Source of the DNA: Clostridia bacterium | GTDB taxonomy: Bacteria > Bacillota_A > Clostridia > Oscillospirales > QAKW01 | NCBI GenBank assembly: GCA_017396865.1 | Contig: JAFQKO010000003.1 | Span: forward strand, 1 to 9,108 | Direction: 5' to 3' | DNA length: 9,108 nt | Shown here: positions 1-6,986 of the stretch, one piece after another | Position numbering within the stretch: the first letter of the stretch is position 1 | How the letters are laid out: every line of letters begins with the position of its first letter | Translations under genes and position numbers: made by a program | The notes under the pieces: model-generated | What the model was told of the DNA's origin: nothing | Database searches by the model: none | Seen by the model: the letters and a program-made list of their open reading frames with translations, nothing else

Positions 1-293
1 CCATCAACCCCCCCACCAAGTTCAAGGGTCAGGTTTATGTTCTGACCAAGGACGAAGGTGGCCGTCATAGCCCCTTCTTCACCAACTATCGTCCTCAGTT
101 CTACTTCAGAACCACCGACGTTACCGGTGTTATCACCCTGCCCGATGGCGTTGATATGTGCAAGCCCGGCGACAACGTTGATATGGACGTTGAGCTGATC
201 ACCCCGATCGCTATCGAAGAGGGTCTGCGCTTCGCTATCCGTGAAGGTGGCCGTACCGTTGGTTCCGGCGTTGTTACCGCTATCAACGAGTAA
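1..293 (+). CDS. tuf: Elongation factor Tu, C-terminal fragment (5' end outside window)
   Basis: Translation factor EF-Tu carries aminoacyl-tRNA to the ribosome as a GTP complex in the cytoplasm. Only the last 96 codons are here, read from position 3 to the TAA at 291-293. The translation runs from [20 protein letters not shown] through [20 protein letters not shown] to a terminal [10 protein letters not shown], which is the conserved beta-barrel domain 3 that contacts tRNA and EF-Ts. The GTPase domain and start codon lie upstream of the window. The reading frame is intact. In Firmicutes tuf commonly closes the rpsL-rpsG-fusA-tuf operon, but those neighbours cannot be seen. No intrinsic terminator follows the stop before the FMN riboswitch begins about 20 bases later. 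Confidence 0.97.
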   Translation, partial: INPPTKFKGQVYVLTKDEGGRHSPFFTNYRPQFYFRTTDVTGVITLPDGVDMCKPGDNVDMDVELITPIAIEEGLRFAIREGGRTVGSGVVTAINE

Positions 294-314
294 TTCCAAA
301 TAACAAATAATACA

Positions 315-426
315 ATTCTTTGGGGCGGGGTGTAATTCCCCACCGGCAGTAAAGTCTGCGAGCGCTTACGGCGCATGATCGGGTGTGATTCCCGAACCGA
401 CGGTATAGTCCGGATGATAAAAGAAT
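315..426 (+). promoter_or_regulatory. FMN riboswitch (RFN element) upstream of ribU
   Basis: The sequence matches the RFN consensus. A closing P1 stem is formed by ATTCTT (315-320) and AAGAAT (421-426). Inside it are the conserved blocks GGGGCGGGGTGTAATTCCCC (322-341), ACCGGCAGTAAAGTCTGCGA, GGGTGTGATTCCCGAACCGA (about 381-400) and GTATAGTCCGGATG near the 3' side. The family binds flavin mononucleotide and represses riboflavin synthesis or transport genes. A strong terminator hairpin follows within 20 bases, so control by transcription termination is expected: high FMN, terminator forms; low FMN, readthrough into the riboflavin transporter gene. Confidence 0.96.
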
Positions 427-444
427 GTTATGATTTGTAAAACC

Positions 445-483
445 GTATGCTCCATAGGTTTATCCTATGGAGCATACTTTTTT
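445..483 (+). terminator. Riboswitch-controlled intrinsic terminator before ribU
   Basis: A perfect 14-bp stem, GTATGCTCCATAGG (445-458) with CCTATGGAGCATAC (464-477), closes a 5-base loop and is followed by six T residues (478-483). It lies between the FMN aptamer and the ribU ribosome binding site, so it is the expression platform of the riboswitch. It is also the only evident terminator downstream of tuf. Confidence 0.95.
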
Positions 484-494
484 AGGTGGTTATT

Positions 495-1157
495 ATGAAA
501 AAATATGATGTTCGTAAAATGGCGATGGTCGGGATGCTTTGCGCCGTTTCCTTTATAATGGTTTTGGTCGGCCGTCTGATCCCAAACGTAGCAGGCTTTT
601 TGAGTTATGATCCCAAGGATGCGATCGTTGCGATCTCCGGCTTTATCTTTGGCCCCCTTGAGGCGTTGATTATTACGGTGATCGTTTCGTTTATCGAGTT
701 TCTTTCGATCTCCGGCACAGGCCCGATCGGCCTTTTGATGAATATTATCTCCACCTGCGCGTTCGCATTGCCTGCAGCTGTAATCTATAAGAAAAAACGT
801 AACGTAGGCGGCGCGATCGTCGGTCTTTCGATCAGCGTGATTTTTATGACAGCCTGTATGGTGCTTTGGAATTACCTTATTACCCCGTATTATATGGACG
901 TTCCCCGCACGGCGGTGGTGAAGATGCTGATTCCCACCTTTGTGCCCTTCAATCTGGTTAAAGGCGGCTTGAATATGGGCCTGACGCTGCTGCTCTATAA
1001 GCCGATCATTTCTGCAATGCGCCGAGCCCACCTTGTTCCTCCGTCGAGGAATAAGCAGAAGAAGTCGATTTTGTCGCAGCTCGGTATGCCTGTTCTGTCC
1101 GTGGTGTTGCTTGCAACCTTCATTGTGCTGTTTTTGATTCTTGCAAAAGTCATATAA
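495..1157 (+). CDS. ribU: Riboflavin ECF transporter, substrate-binding S component RibU
   Basis: Membrane protein that binds riboflavin and works with the shared energy-coupling module (EcfA, EcfA', EcfT, encoded elsewhere) to import the vitamin. The 220-residue product has about six hydrophobic segments, the usual S-component fold. YDPKD at residues 38-42 and FNLVKG at 152-157 resemble conserved RibU segments, and the FMN riboswitch upstream independently supports riboflavin as substrate. I place the start at ATG 495: AGGTGG (484-489) sits five bases upstream, whereas an in-frame GTG at 486 would lie inside that ribosome binding site. The basic segment around residues 178-192 separates the penultimate and last membrane segments and is predicted cytoplasmic. 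There is no terminator between its stop and the metK promoter seven bases later. Confidence 0.93.
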   Translation: MKKYDVRKMAMVGMLCAVSFIMVLVGRLIPNVAGFLSYDPKDAIVAISGFIFGPLEALIITVIVSFIEFLSISGTGPIGLLMNIISTCAFALPAAVIYKKKRNVGGAIVGLSISVIFMTACMVLWNYLITPYYMDVPRTAVVKMLIPTFVPFNLVKGGLNMGLTLLLYKPIISAMRRAHLVPPSRNKQKKSILSQLGMPVLSVVLLATFIVLFLILAKVI

Positions 1158-1163
1158 TTCCAC

Positions 1164-1192
1164 TTGACAAATTCGGCCGTATCCATTATACT
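1164..1192 (+). promoter_or_regulatory. Sigma-A type promoter for the metK leader
   Basis: A consensus -35 box TTGACA (1164-1169) and a near-consensus -10 box TATACT (1187-1192) are separated by 17 bases. Transcription should begin near 1199, about 15 bases before the first strand of the SAM riboswitch P1 stem. The promoter begins only seven bases after the ribU stop codon. Confidence 0.9.
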
Positions 1193-1213
1193 ATCTAATG
1201 CAATTGAATAGTT

Positions 1214-1309
1214 CTTATTAAGAGTGGCGGAGGGAACAGGCCCGATGAAGCCCGACAACCTGCAAGAATGCAAGGTGTCAAATCCTGCGGATGTTATCCG
1301 AAAGATAAG
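1214..1309 (+). promoter_or_regulatory. SAM-I (S-box) riboswitch upstream of metK
   Basis: The S-box consensus is clear: CTTATTAAGAG (1214-1224), GGCGGAGGGA (1226-1235), GGCCCGATGAAGCCCGACAA (from 1239), a central CAAGAATGCAAGG segment, and a P4 hairpin CGGAT-GTT-ATCCG. P1 is closed by CTTATT (1214-1219) with GATAAG (1304-1309). The family binds S-adenosylmethionine and promotes termination when SAM is plentiful. A terminator follows at 1317-1349 and then the SAM synthetase gene, so the switch senses the product of the gene it controls. Confidence 0.96.
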
Positions 1310-1316
1310 TTTTTTA

Positions 1317-1349
1317 AATGCGCTCTTAATAATAAGGGCGCATTTTTTT
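1317..1349 (+). terminator. S-box expression-platform terminator before metK
   Basis: An 11-bp stem with one G-U pair, AATGCGCTCTT (1317-1327) against AAGGGCGCATT (1334-1344), closes a six-base AATAAT loop and runs into seven T residues (1343-1349). It stands just upstream of the metK ribosome binding site, in the expected place for SAM-dependent termination. Confidence 0.94.
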
Positions 1350-1367
1350 GAGAAAGGACGTTAAAAC

Positions 1368-2552
1368 ATGGCAAGAAAGTATTTATTTACCTCTGAATCG
1401 GTAACCGAAGGGCATCCCGATAAAATCTGCGATTGCATCTCCGATAGCATTCTGGACGCAATTTTGGCGCAGGATCCGATGGCGCGCGTCGCCTGTGAAA
1501 CCACCGTTACCACCGGGAGCGTTAATATTATGGGCGAGATCACTACCACTGCGCAGGTGGATTATCAAAAGATCGCGCGTGAAGCCATTCGTGAGATCGG
1601 CTACGATCGCGCAAAGTATGGCTTCGATTGCGATACCTGCGGCGTTACGGTGATGCTGGATCGCCAGTCTCCCGATATCGCAATGGGCGTTGATAAAGCG
1701 TGGGAAGCAAAGGAAGGAAGCGAGGATGCTGCTCTGTCTACCGGCGCAGGGGATCAGGGGATGATGTTCGGCTATGCCTCCGATGAAACCGAAGAATTGA
1801 TGCCGCTGGCCATTTCCTTGGCGCATAAGCTGGCAAAGCAACTCACCTTTGTTCGGAAGGAGGGTATTTTGCCCTATCTGCGTCCCGACGGTAAAACCCA
1901 GGTCACCATTGAATATGAGGACGACGTTCCTGTTCGGGTTGATACCGTGGTCGTCTCTTCTCAGCATAGCCCCGACGTATCGTTAGAGCAGCTGCGCAGA
2001 GATATTCTGGATAAGGTTATTTATCCCATCATTCCTTCAAGTATGCTGATCGACACAAGCTTTTATATCAATCCTACCGGCCGCTTTGTGGTCGGTGGCC
2101 CGCAGGGCGATAGCGGCCTGACCGGTCGTAAGATCATTGTCGATACCTATGGCGGCTACGGTCGTCATGGCGGCGGTGCCTTCTCCGGAAAGGATCCCAC
2201 CAAGGTGGATCGCTCTGCTGCTTATGCCGCTCGTCACGTTGCGAAAAATGTCGTAAAAGCAGGTCTTGCCAAAAAGTGCGAGGTGCAGCTTGCCTATGCC
2301 ATCGGTGTGGCCAGCCCCGTTTCAGTTTGCGTGGATACCTTCGGTACGTCAACCGTTTCCGAGGAAACGATTTTGAAGGTGGTCGAAAAGTTCTTTGATC
2401 TGCGTCCTGCTGCAATCATTAAGAATTTCGACCTTCGCCGCCCCATCTATGCCCAGACCTCCAGCTACGGTCATATGGGCAGAGAGGATCTCAATCTGCC
2501 TTGGGAGGATACCTCCATCGCTGATGAAATCCGTGCTTATATCGAAAAATAA
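1368..2552 (+). CDS. metK: S-adenosylmethionine synthetase (methionine adenosyltransferase)
   Basis: Cytoplasmic enzyme that makes S-adenosylmethionine from methionine and ATP, releasing phosphate and pyrophosphate. The 394-residue length is normal for the family. Signatures are the N-terminal [12 protein letters not shown] (residues 8-19, ATP binding and catalytic His16), [12 protein letters not shown] from residue 126 (the MetK hexapeptide) and GGGAFSGKD (residues 268-276, phosphate-binding loop), followed by [13 protein letters not shown]. The ATG at 1368 is preceded by AAAGGA (1353-1358). Expression is controlled by the S-box leader, giving feedback on SAM. The gene is monocistronic by appearance: its own promoter lies upstream and a strong terminator starts a few bases after the stop. 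Confidence 0.98.
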   Translation: MARKYLFTSESVTEGHPDKICDCISDSILDAILAQDPMARVACETTVTTGSVNIMGEITTTAQVDYQKIAREAIREIGYDRAKYGFDCDTCGVTVMLDRQSPDIAMGVDKAWEAKEGSEDAALSTGAGDQGMMFGYASDETEELMPLAISLAHKLAKQLTFVRKEGILPYLRPDGKTQVTIEYEDDVPVRVDTVVVSSQHSPDVSLEQLRRDILDKVIYPIIPSSMLIDTSFYINPTGRFVVGGPQGDSGLTGRKIIVDTYGGYGRHGGGAFSGKDPTKVDRSAAYAARHVAKNVVKAGLAKKCEVQLAYAIGVASPVSVCVDTFGTSTVSEETILKVVEKFFDLRPAAIIKNFDLRRPIYAQTSSYGHMGREDLNLPWEDTSIADEIRAYIEK

Positions 2553-2556
2553 TTCT

Positions 2557-2588
2557 AAAAAGAGAGTTGCTGTGGCAACTCTCTTTTT
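2557..2588 (+). terminator. Intrinsic terminator of metK
   Basis: AGAGAGTTGC (2561-2570) pairs perfectly with GCAACTCTCT (2575-2584) around a TGTG loop, extended by AAAA/TTTT flanks, and ends in a T run. It begins four bases after the metK stop codon. Confidence 0.93.
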
Positions 2589-2620
2589 CACTCATAAACC
2601 CTTCTCCTCATAAAATAAAC

Positions 2621-2634
2621 TGTAATAATATAAA
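2621..2634 (+). promoter_or_regulatory. Possible -10 region for the orf111-recD2-comF cluster
   Basis: Between the metK terminator and the next gene lies an AT-rich stretch with overlapping -10-like hexamers, such as TAATAT (2626-2631) and TATAAA (2629-2634), and a TG at 2621-2622. No good -35 box is found at the right distance. A promoter is needed here because metK ends in a terminator, but the exact site is uncertain. Confidence 0.3.
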
Positions 2635-2649
2635 GATGGGGTGAAGAGA

Positions 2650-2985
2650 ATGCTTTTGCATATGATCTGGGTGTTGGTTTCGTTTTTTGCGGTGCTGGGG
2701 CTGCTGAATTCAATTATCAGCGTGGTGGAGCTGTTTGCTCTGCGCAGAATTCGATCGGTTCAGCGGGCGGTGCTTCGGGTCGAGCTGGCAGGGGAGGAGC
2801 GAATGGAATTTTTGTTGAACAGCCTGCAGCTCATTGCGCAGCGCAACGATATCGGAACGGTGGAAATCGGGCTGGAGGTCGTGGATAAGGGGCTGTCGGA
2901 AACAGCGCGTCTGGAATTGGAGTCTTATTGCCAAAAAAATCCGTGGGTCATATTTACAGATGAAAAAGAAAGTGATATAATTTAA
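2650..2985 (+). CDS. Small membrane-anchored protein of unknown function
   Basis: I do not recognise this 111-residue protein. It begins with a hydrophobic segment (about residues 4-26, WVLVSFFAVLGLLNSIISVV) that should be a single membrane anchor, followed by a basic stretch (RRIRSVQRAVLR) and a soluble, mostly charged C-terminal part with an alternating hydrophobic pattern (GTVEIGLEVVDKG). The basic residues just after the anchor suggest the C-terminal part stays in the cytoplasm. I chose ATG 2650 because GGGGTGA (2638-2644) stands five bases upstream; an in-frame GTG at 2641 overlaps this site and would add three residues. It is 27 bases upstream of recD2 and likely cotranscribed with it, so a link to recD2/comF is possible but unproven. 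The reading frame and codon use look genuine. Confidence 0.75.
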   Translation: MLLHMIWVLVSFFAVLGLLNSIISVVELFALRRIRSVQRAVLRVELAGEERMEFLLNSLQLIAQRNDIGTVEIGLEVVDKGLSETARLELESYCQKNPWVIFTDEKESDII

Positions 2986-3012
2986 GAAATACGTATAAAG
3001 GAGGTGTCGACC

Positions 3013-5193
3013 GTGGACGAGGAACAAATTGAAGGTACCGTTGAAGAGGTTATATTTGAAAATGAGAGTACCGGCTACCGTGTTTTCACCGTAGATTGTG
3101 AGGGTACCGAGATCGTTGCGGTCGGTACCTGCGTTTCGATCTATCCGGGCGAGCTGATCAATGCGGTGGGCAGCTGGAGCGACCACGCCACCTATGGGCG
3201 GCAGTTTATCTGCACCGAGATCGAGAAAAGCTTTCCGGGCGAGCTGGTCGGCATTACTAAGTTTTTGGTCAGCGGTGCCGTTAAAGGCATCGGCCCCGCC
3301 ACCGCGCGGAAGATCGTGATGCTGTTCGGCGAAGATAGCTTTGATATTCTGGAGCATGAACCGCTCCAATTAACGAAGATTAAAGGAATCAGTAAGGAAA
3401 AGGCACTGAAGCTTTCCGATGCCTTCCGCGAAACAGTCGGCACCCGTGAAACGTTGATGACCCTCCATGAAATGGGCATTACCCCGACCTTTGCGGTTAA
3501 GGTCGCGCGGGAATACGGTGCCAATGCCCCGCGGATCGTGCAGGAAAACCCCTATCGTCTGTGGGAAGAGATCGAGGGCTTTACCTTTCAAACGGCTGAT
3601 AATCTGGCTCTTTCGATGGGAATCGGAGCGGCTGATGAATTGCGTGTCGGCTATTGCGTGAAGTATATTCTGGCCCATAACCTGCAAAACGGCCATTGCT
3701 TCCTGCCGAAGGACAAGCTCCTGCCTCTTGGTGCGCAGTATGTGGATATCACCGAGGAAGAGGTAGAGATCGCCATCGAAAATATGTGCGAGCGCCACCA
3801 GTTGGAGTTGGCCATGATCGGTGGTCGAGAGGTTGTTTACCTGCCAAACTACTATAAGGCAGAAACCCGCGCGGCTGAAAAGCTGAAATTGATGCTCCAA
3901 TTCGGGCGTCAGGAGATCCGAAACGTGGAGGATCGGATCAAAAAGAGCGAGAATAAACTGGGCATTTTTTATGAATATAATCAGCGGGAGGCGATTCGAA
4001 CCGCCGTTGAAAATCGTGTCATGGTGCTTACCGGCGGCCCCGGTACCGGTAAAACAACGACCCTCAGGGGTATGATCTATTTGTTCGAAGCGCTGAAATA
4101 TGACGTGCTGCTCTGTGCACCAACAGGTCGTGCAGCCAAACGGATGAGTCAGGTCTGCGACCGTAAGGCACAAACCATTCATCGGATGCTGGAGGTGCAG
4201 CCGGGCAGCGGTGCATTTACACATAACGGCTCCAATCCGTTGAAATGCGACGTCATGATCGTGGATGAAATGTCCATGGTGGATAGCCTGCTGTTTGAGG
4301 CGCTGTTGGAGGCGTTGCCGCTCGGCTGTCGCCTGATTATGGTCGGTGATGCCGATCAGCTGCCCAGCGTCGGCGCGGGCAACGTGCTGTATGATCTGGT
4401 GCGCAGCGGCGCTTTGCCCACCGTTTCCCTGACCGAGATTTTCCGTCAGGCTAAAAAAAGCACCATCGTTACCACCGCTCATGAAATCAACGAGGGCGTT
4501 CGCCCCGATCTTGAGAACAAAAACGATCTGTTCTTTATCGCTAAAAAAACGCCGGAGGGCGTGCTGGAGGCCGCCGTTGAGATGGCGGTCAACCGCATCC
4601 CCCGTCGCTACGGCTACGATGTAATGGACGGTCTGCAGGTGATTATTCCCACCAAAAAGACCTATACAGGCACCGTCAACGTCAATACGGTGATCCGTGA
4701 TCGGGTCAACCCCGATCAGCCGGGTAAGCGCACCGTCACCTTCCGCGATCAGGTTTTTCGGGAAGGAGATAAGGTGATGCAGATCCGCAATAACTACGAC
4801 CTTCCCGTCATTACCTCCGAGGGCTTGGAGGAAGCAGGTGTCTTTAATGGCGATATCGGTATTATTACGCAGATTTTGCCCCGTGAAAAACAGGTTAAGG
4901 TGCAGTTTGAGGATCGGGTTGCTACCTATGAAAACTCCCAGCTGGACGAGCTGGAGCCCGCCTACGCCATTACCGTTCATAAAAGCCAGGGCAGTGAATT
5001 TGAAGCGGTCGTTTTGATTTTGGGCGATATGACCCCGCTGCTGCAGTATCGGAATTTGCTGTATACAGCCGTCACCAGAGCCAAGAAGCTGCTGGTGATT
5101 GTCGGTAGCCGTCAGGTTGTAGACCGTATGGTGGGGAATAATAAGCACACCAACCGATACAGCGGTCTGCGCTATTTGCTGCAGGGCCGATGA
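3013..5193 (+). CDS. recD2: ATP-dependent 5'-3' DNA helicase RecD2 (RecD/TraA type)
   Basis: Superfamily 1B helicase that unwinds DNA 5' to 3' in the cytoplasm and is linked to DNA repair and recombination in bacteria lacking RecBC. The 726-residue product has an N-terminal OB-like region, helix-hairpin-helix segments (around residues 85-190, including VKGIGPATARKI) and a C-terminal motor. Motor motifs: Walker A GGPGTGKT (341-348), Walker B MIVDEMSMVD with D418-E419, motif III GDADQLPSVGAGN (445-457), motif IV LTEIFRQ (473-479), motif V YAITVHKSQGSEF (651-663) and motif VI LYTAVTRAKK (683-692). This layout is RecD2 rather than RecBCD RecD. AAAGGAGGTG (2997-3006) favours GTG 3013 (spacing 8) over the GTG at 3004, which overlaps it. 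Its stop overlaps the comF start (ATGA), indicating translational coupling. Confidence 0.96.
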   Translation: MDEEQIEGTVEEVIFENESTGYRVFTVDCEGTEIVAVGTCVSIYPGELINAVGSWSDHATYGRQFICTEIEKSFPGELVGITKFLVSGAVKGIGPATARKIVMLFGEDSFDILEHEPLQLTKIKGISKEKALKLSDAFRETVGTRETLMTLHEMGITPTFAVKVAREYGANAPRIVQENPYRLWEEIEGFTFQTADNLALSMGIGAADELRVGYCVKYILAHNLQNGHCFLPKDKLLPLGAQYVDITEEEVEIAIENMCERHQLELAMIGGREVVYLPNYYKAETRAAEKLKLMLQFGRQEIRNVEDRIKKSENKLGIFYEYNQREAIRTAVENRVMVLTGGPGTGKTTTLRGMIYLFEALKYDVLLCAPTGRAAKRMSQVCDRKAQTIHRMLEVQPGSGAFTHNGSNPLKCDVMIVDEMSMVDSLLFEALLEALPLGCRLIMVGDADQLPSVGAGNVLYDLVRSGALPTVSLTEIFRQAKKSTIVTTAHEINEGVRPDLENKNDLFFIAKKTPEGVLEAAVEMAVNRIPRRYGYDVMDGLQVIIPTKKTYTGTVNVNTVIRDRVNPDQPGKRTVTFRDQVFREGDKVMQIRNNYDLPVITSEGLEEAGVFNGDIGIITQILPREKQVKVQFEDRVATYENSQLDELEPAYAITVHKSQGSEFEAVVLILGDMTPLLQYRNLLYTAVTRAKKLLVIVGSRQVVDRMVGNNKHTNRYSGLRYLLQGR

Positions 5194-5855
5194 GAAGGCT
5201 GATTTATCCCGACCGTTGCCTGTTTTGCGGTCGGCTGGTGAAGGAGGAAGAGGTTTGCTCAAGCTGCTCCAAGCATATCATTGAGCTGACCGCCGAGATC
5301 TGCCCGCGCTGCGGCGCATCACCCGAGAATTGCAGCTGTATCAACCGTGATTTTTCCTTTGTGCGAAACGTCAGCGCCTTCTCCTATGAGGGCGCTCCCC
5401 GTACGATGCTGCTGCGCTATAAGCAGCGTAACCGTCCGCAACTGCATCATTTTATCGCGCGGCGAATGTATTTTCATATCGAGGCACGGATCGGCACCGA
5501 TTTTGATCGGATCGTCTACGTGCCGCAAAGTGCCAAAAGCTTTCGTAAGCGGGGCTATTGCCCGTCCCAACTGTTGGCAAAGGAGCTGGAGGGCTATTTG
5601 AACGTACCGATGGTTTCGGTGCTGAAGCGTGTGGGAAATCTCCAGCAAAAATACGTGAAGCATCATGATCGATGGTCGAACGCCAAGCAGAATTATGCCC
5701 TCCGCAGTGATGCGAAAATCAGCGGAAAGGTGCTGCTGGTCGACGATCTTTTTACAACGGGCGCTACCCTGAACGCCTGTGCCGAATTGCTGCGTCAGGC
5801 AGGCGCAGAGTCGGTGTATGCCGCCACCTTTGCGATTGCTGCAAAAAAAGGTTGA
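5190..5855 (+). CDS. comF: ComF-family phosphoribosyltransferase-like protein (competence/DNA uptake)
   Basis: A 221-residue ComF/GntX-family protein, cytoplasmic. The N-terminus has cysteine pairs typical of a zinc ribbon: C10-x2-C13, C23-x2-C26, then C38-x2-C41 and C48-x-C50. The C-terminal half is a type I phosphoribosyltransferase fold with the PRPP-loop motif VLLVDDLFTTGAT (181-193) and the family segment FRKRGYCPSQLLAKEL around residues 116-131. In naturally competent bacteria ComFC is needed for transformation; the substrate in this family is not firmly settled. The ATG at 5190 overlaps the recD2 stop by four bases and no strong ribosome binding site is seen, so translation is probably coupled. 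No comFA is adjacent. The last codons overlap the -35 box of the mreB promoter. Confidence 0.92.
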   Translation: MRRLIYPDRCLFCGRLVKEEEVCSSCSKHIIELTAEICPRCGASPENCSCINRDFSFVRNVSAFSYEGAPRTMLLRYKQRNRPQLHHFIARRMYFHIEARIGTDFDRIVYVPQSAKSFRKRGYCPSQLLAKELEGYLNVPMVSVLKRVGNLQQKYVKHHDRWSNAKQNYALRSDAKISGKVLLVDDLFTTGATLNACAELLRQAGAESVYAATFAIAAKKG

Positions 5856-5880
5856 ATTTTCAGGAAAATATAGGTATAAT
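5852..5880 (+). promoter_or_regulatory. Sigma-A type promoter for mreB, overlapping the comF stop codon
   Basis: TTGAAT (5852-5857) and a perfect TATAAT (5875-5880) are 17 bases apart. The -35 box contains the TGA stop of comF (5853-5855), and a seven-A run (5843-5849) lies just upstream and could act as an UP-like element. Predicted start is near 5887, leaving a short leader of about 37 bases. Confidence 0.85.
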
Positions 5881-5923
5881 AAAATAGTAAACGTGTTTTT
5901 AATCTATTTGACGGAGGATCAGA

Positions 5924-6943
5924 ATGTTAGGACAAGATATCGGTATCGATCTCGGTACCGCAACAATATTGGTATATATTAAGGGAAAGGGCATTGTTTT
6001 GAAGGAGCCCAGCGTGGTTGCGATCGATAAAACGCAGAATCGCGTATTGGCTGTTGGTGAGGAGGCTCGCCGCATGGTCGGAAGAACGCCCGGTAATATC
6101 GTTGCCGTTCGTCCGCTGAGGGATGGTGTGATCTCCGACTATGAGGTCACCGAAAAGATGATCAAATACTTTGTCGGGAAGGCATCCAAAAGCTCTTATT
6201 TCAAGCCCCGCGTTATCATCTGTGTCCCCTCCGGCGTTACCGAGGTGGAGGAGATGGCGGTCGAAGAGGCGGCAAAGAATGCAGGCGCAAAGTTTGTTTC
6301 TTTGATCGAGGAGCCGAAGGCAGCTGCCATCGGTGCAGGTATCGATATCTTTAAGCCGAACGGAAACATCGTTGTCGACGTCGGCGGCGGCACCTCCGAT
6401 ATTGCCGTGCTCTCTTTGGGCGACGTGGTGCTTTCCGATTCTGTCAAGATGGCAGGCGATAAGTTCGATGATTCCATCGTCCGTTATTTGAAAAAGAAAT
6501 ATAATCTTCTTGTCGGTGAGCGTACCGCCGAGGCGATCAAGGTCGAGATCGGCTGTGTTTATCCGCAGGAAGAGGTGCAAACCATGGTCATCAAGGGCAG
6601 AAGCCTGCTCACAGGCTTGCCTCAATCCATCGAGATTCGCTCCGATGAGATTATGGAGCCTCTGCAGGAATGTGCGCTTACCATCGTGGACGTGCTGCAT
6701 AACGTGCTGGAGCGTACGCCCCCTGAGCTGGTCGGCGATATCTATCAAAACGGTATCTGTATGACAGGCGGCGGTGCTTTGATTCGCGGCTTCGATAAGC
6801 TGATCGCGCAAAAAATCGGCATCAATGCCTATGTGGCAGAGGATGCGGTTTCCTGCGTGGCAATCGGCACCGGTAAGGCGTTGGACTACCTCGATAAGCT
6901 GGAGGCCTCCGGCCGTCGCGCCAAGCATATTGGCAACTATTAA
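5924..6943 (+). CDS. mreB: Rod-shape actin homologue MreB/Mbl
   Basis: Bacterial actin that polymerises on the inner face of the membrane and directs the peptidoglycan elongation machinery. At 339 residues it has the usual length. Nucleotide-binding motifs are visible: phosphate-1 DIGIDLGTA (residues 5-13), phosphate-2 VVDVGGGTSDIAV (150-162) and adenosine motif TGGGALIRG (281-289). The family segments LAVGEEARRMVGRTPGNIVAVRPL and LERTPPELVGDI are intact. DK after PSVVAI and LAVGEEARRM recall the Mbl paralogue, so MreB versus Mbl cannot be settled here. The start ATG follows GGAGG (5913-5917) by six bases. No mreC or mreD follows; the gene stands alone between its own promoter and a terminator. 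Confidence 0.95.
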   Translation: MLGQDIGIDLGTATILVYIKGKGIVLKEPSVVAIDKTQNRVLAVGEEARRMVGRTPGNIVAVRPLRDGVISDYEVTEKMIKYFVGKASKSSYFKPRVIICVPSGVTEVEEMAVEEAAKNAGAKFVSLIEEPKAAAIGAGIDIFKPNGNIVVDVGGGTSDIAVLSLGDVVLSDSVKMAGDKFDDSIVRYLKKKYNLLVGERTAEAIKVEIGCVYPQEEVQTMVIKGRSLLTGLPQSIEIRSDEIMEPLQECALTIVDVLHNVLERTPPELVGDIYQNGICMTGGGALIRGFDKLIAQKIGINAYVAEDAVSCVAIGTGKALDYLDKLEASGRRAKHIGNY

Positions 6944-6986
6944 TAATAAAACAGGGAAAGCTCATTTGAGCTTTCCCTGTTTCTTT
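6941..6986. terminator. Bidirectional terminator between convergent mreB and murC
   Basis: AAACAGGGAAAGCTC (6949-6963) pairs perfectly with GAGCTTTCCCTGTTT (6968-6982) around an ATTT loop. On the + strand it is followed by TTTCTTT; on the minus strand by TTTTATTATT. It starts a few bases after the mreB stop and ends at the murC stop, so it can serve both transcripts. Confidence 0.92.

Noticed and set aside
465..1163. A 232-codon minus-strand open frame opposite ribU
   Set aside because: The translation is extremely rich in His, Gln, Asn and Arg and runs through the riboswitch terminator; ribU is clearly the real gene.
3034..3130. Several GGTACC hexamers clustered at the start of recD2
   Set aside because: They encode Gly-Thr type codon pairs in different contexts and have no regular spacing; chance and codon choice explain them.
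3370..5262. A 630-codon minus-strand open frame opposite recD2 and comF
   Set aside because: The + strand carries all helicase motifs in order over the same DNA. The minus-strand translation is rich in His, Gln and Asn without domain signals, as expected for a shadow frame of a codon-biased gene.
5927..6928. A 333-codon minus-strand open frame opposite mreB
   Set aside because: mreB on the + strand is unmistakable; the antisense translation has no recognisable motif and no good ribosome binding site was seen.
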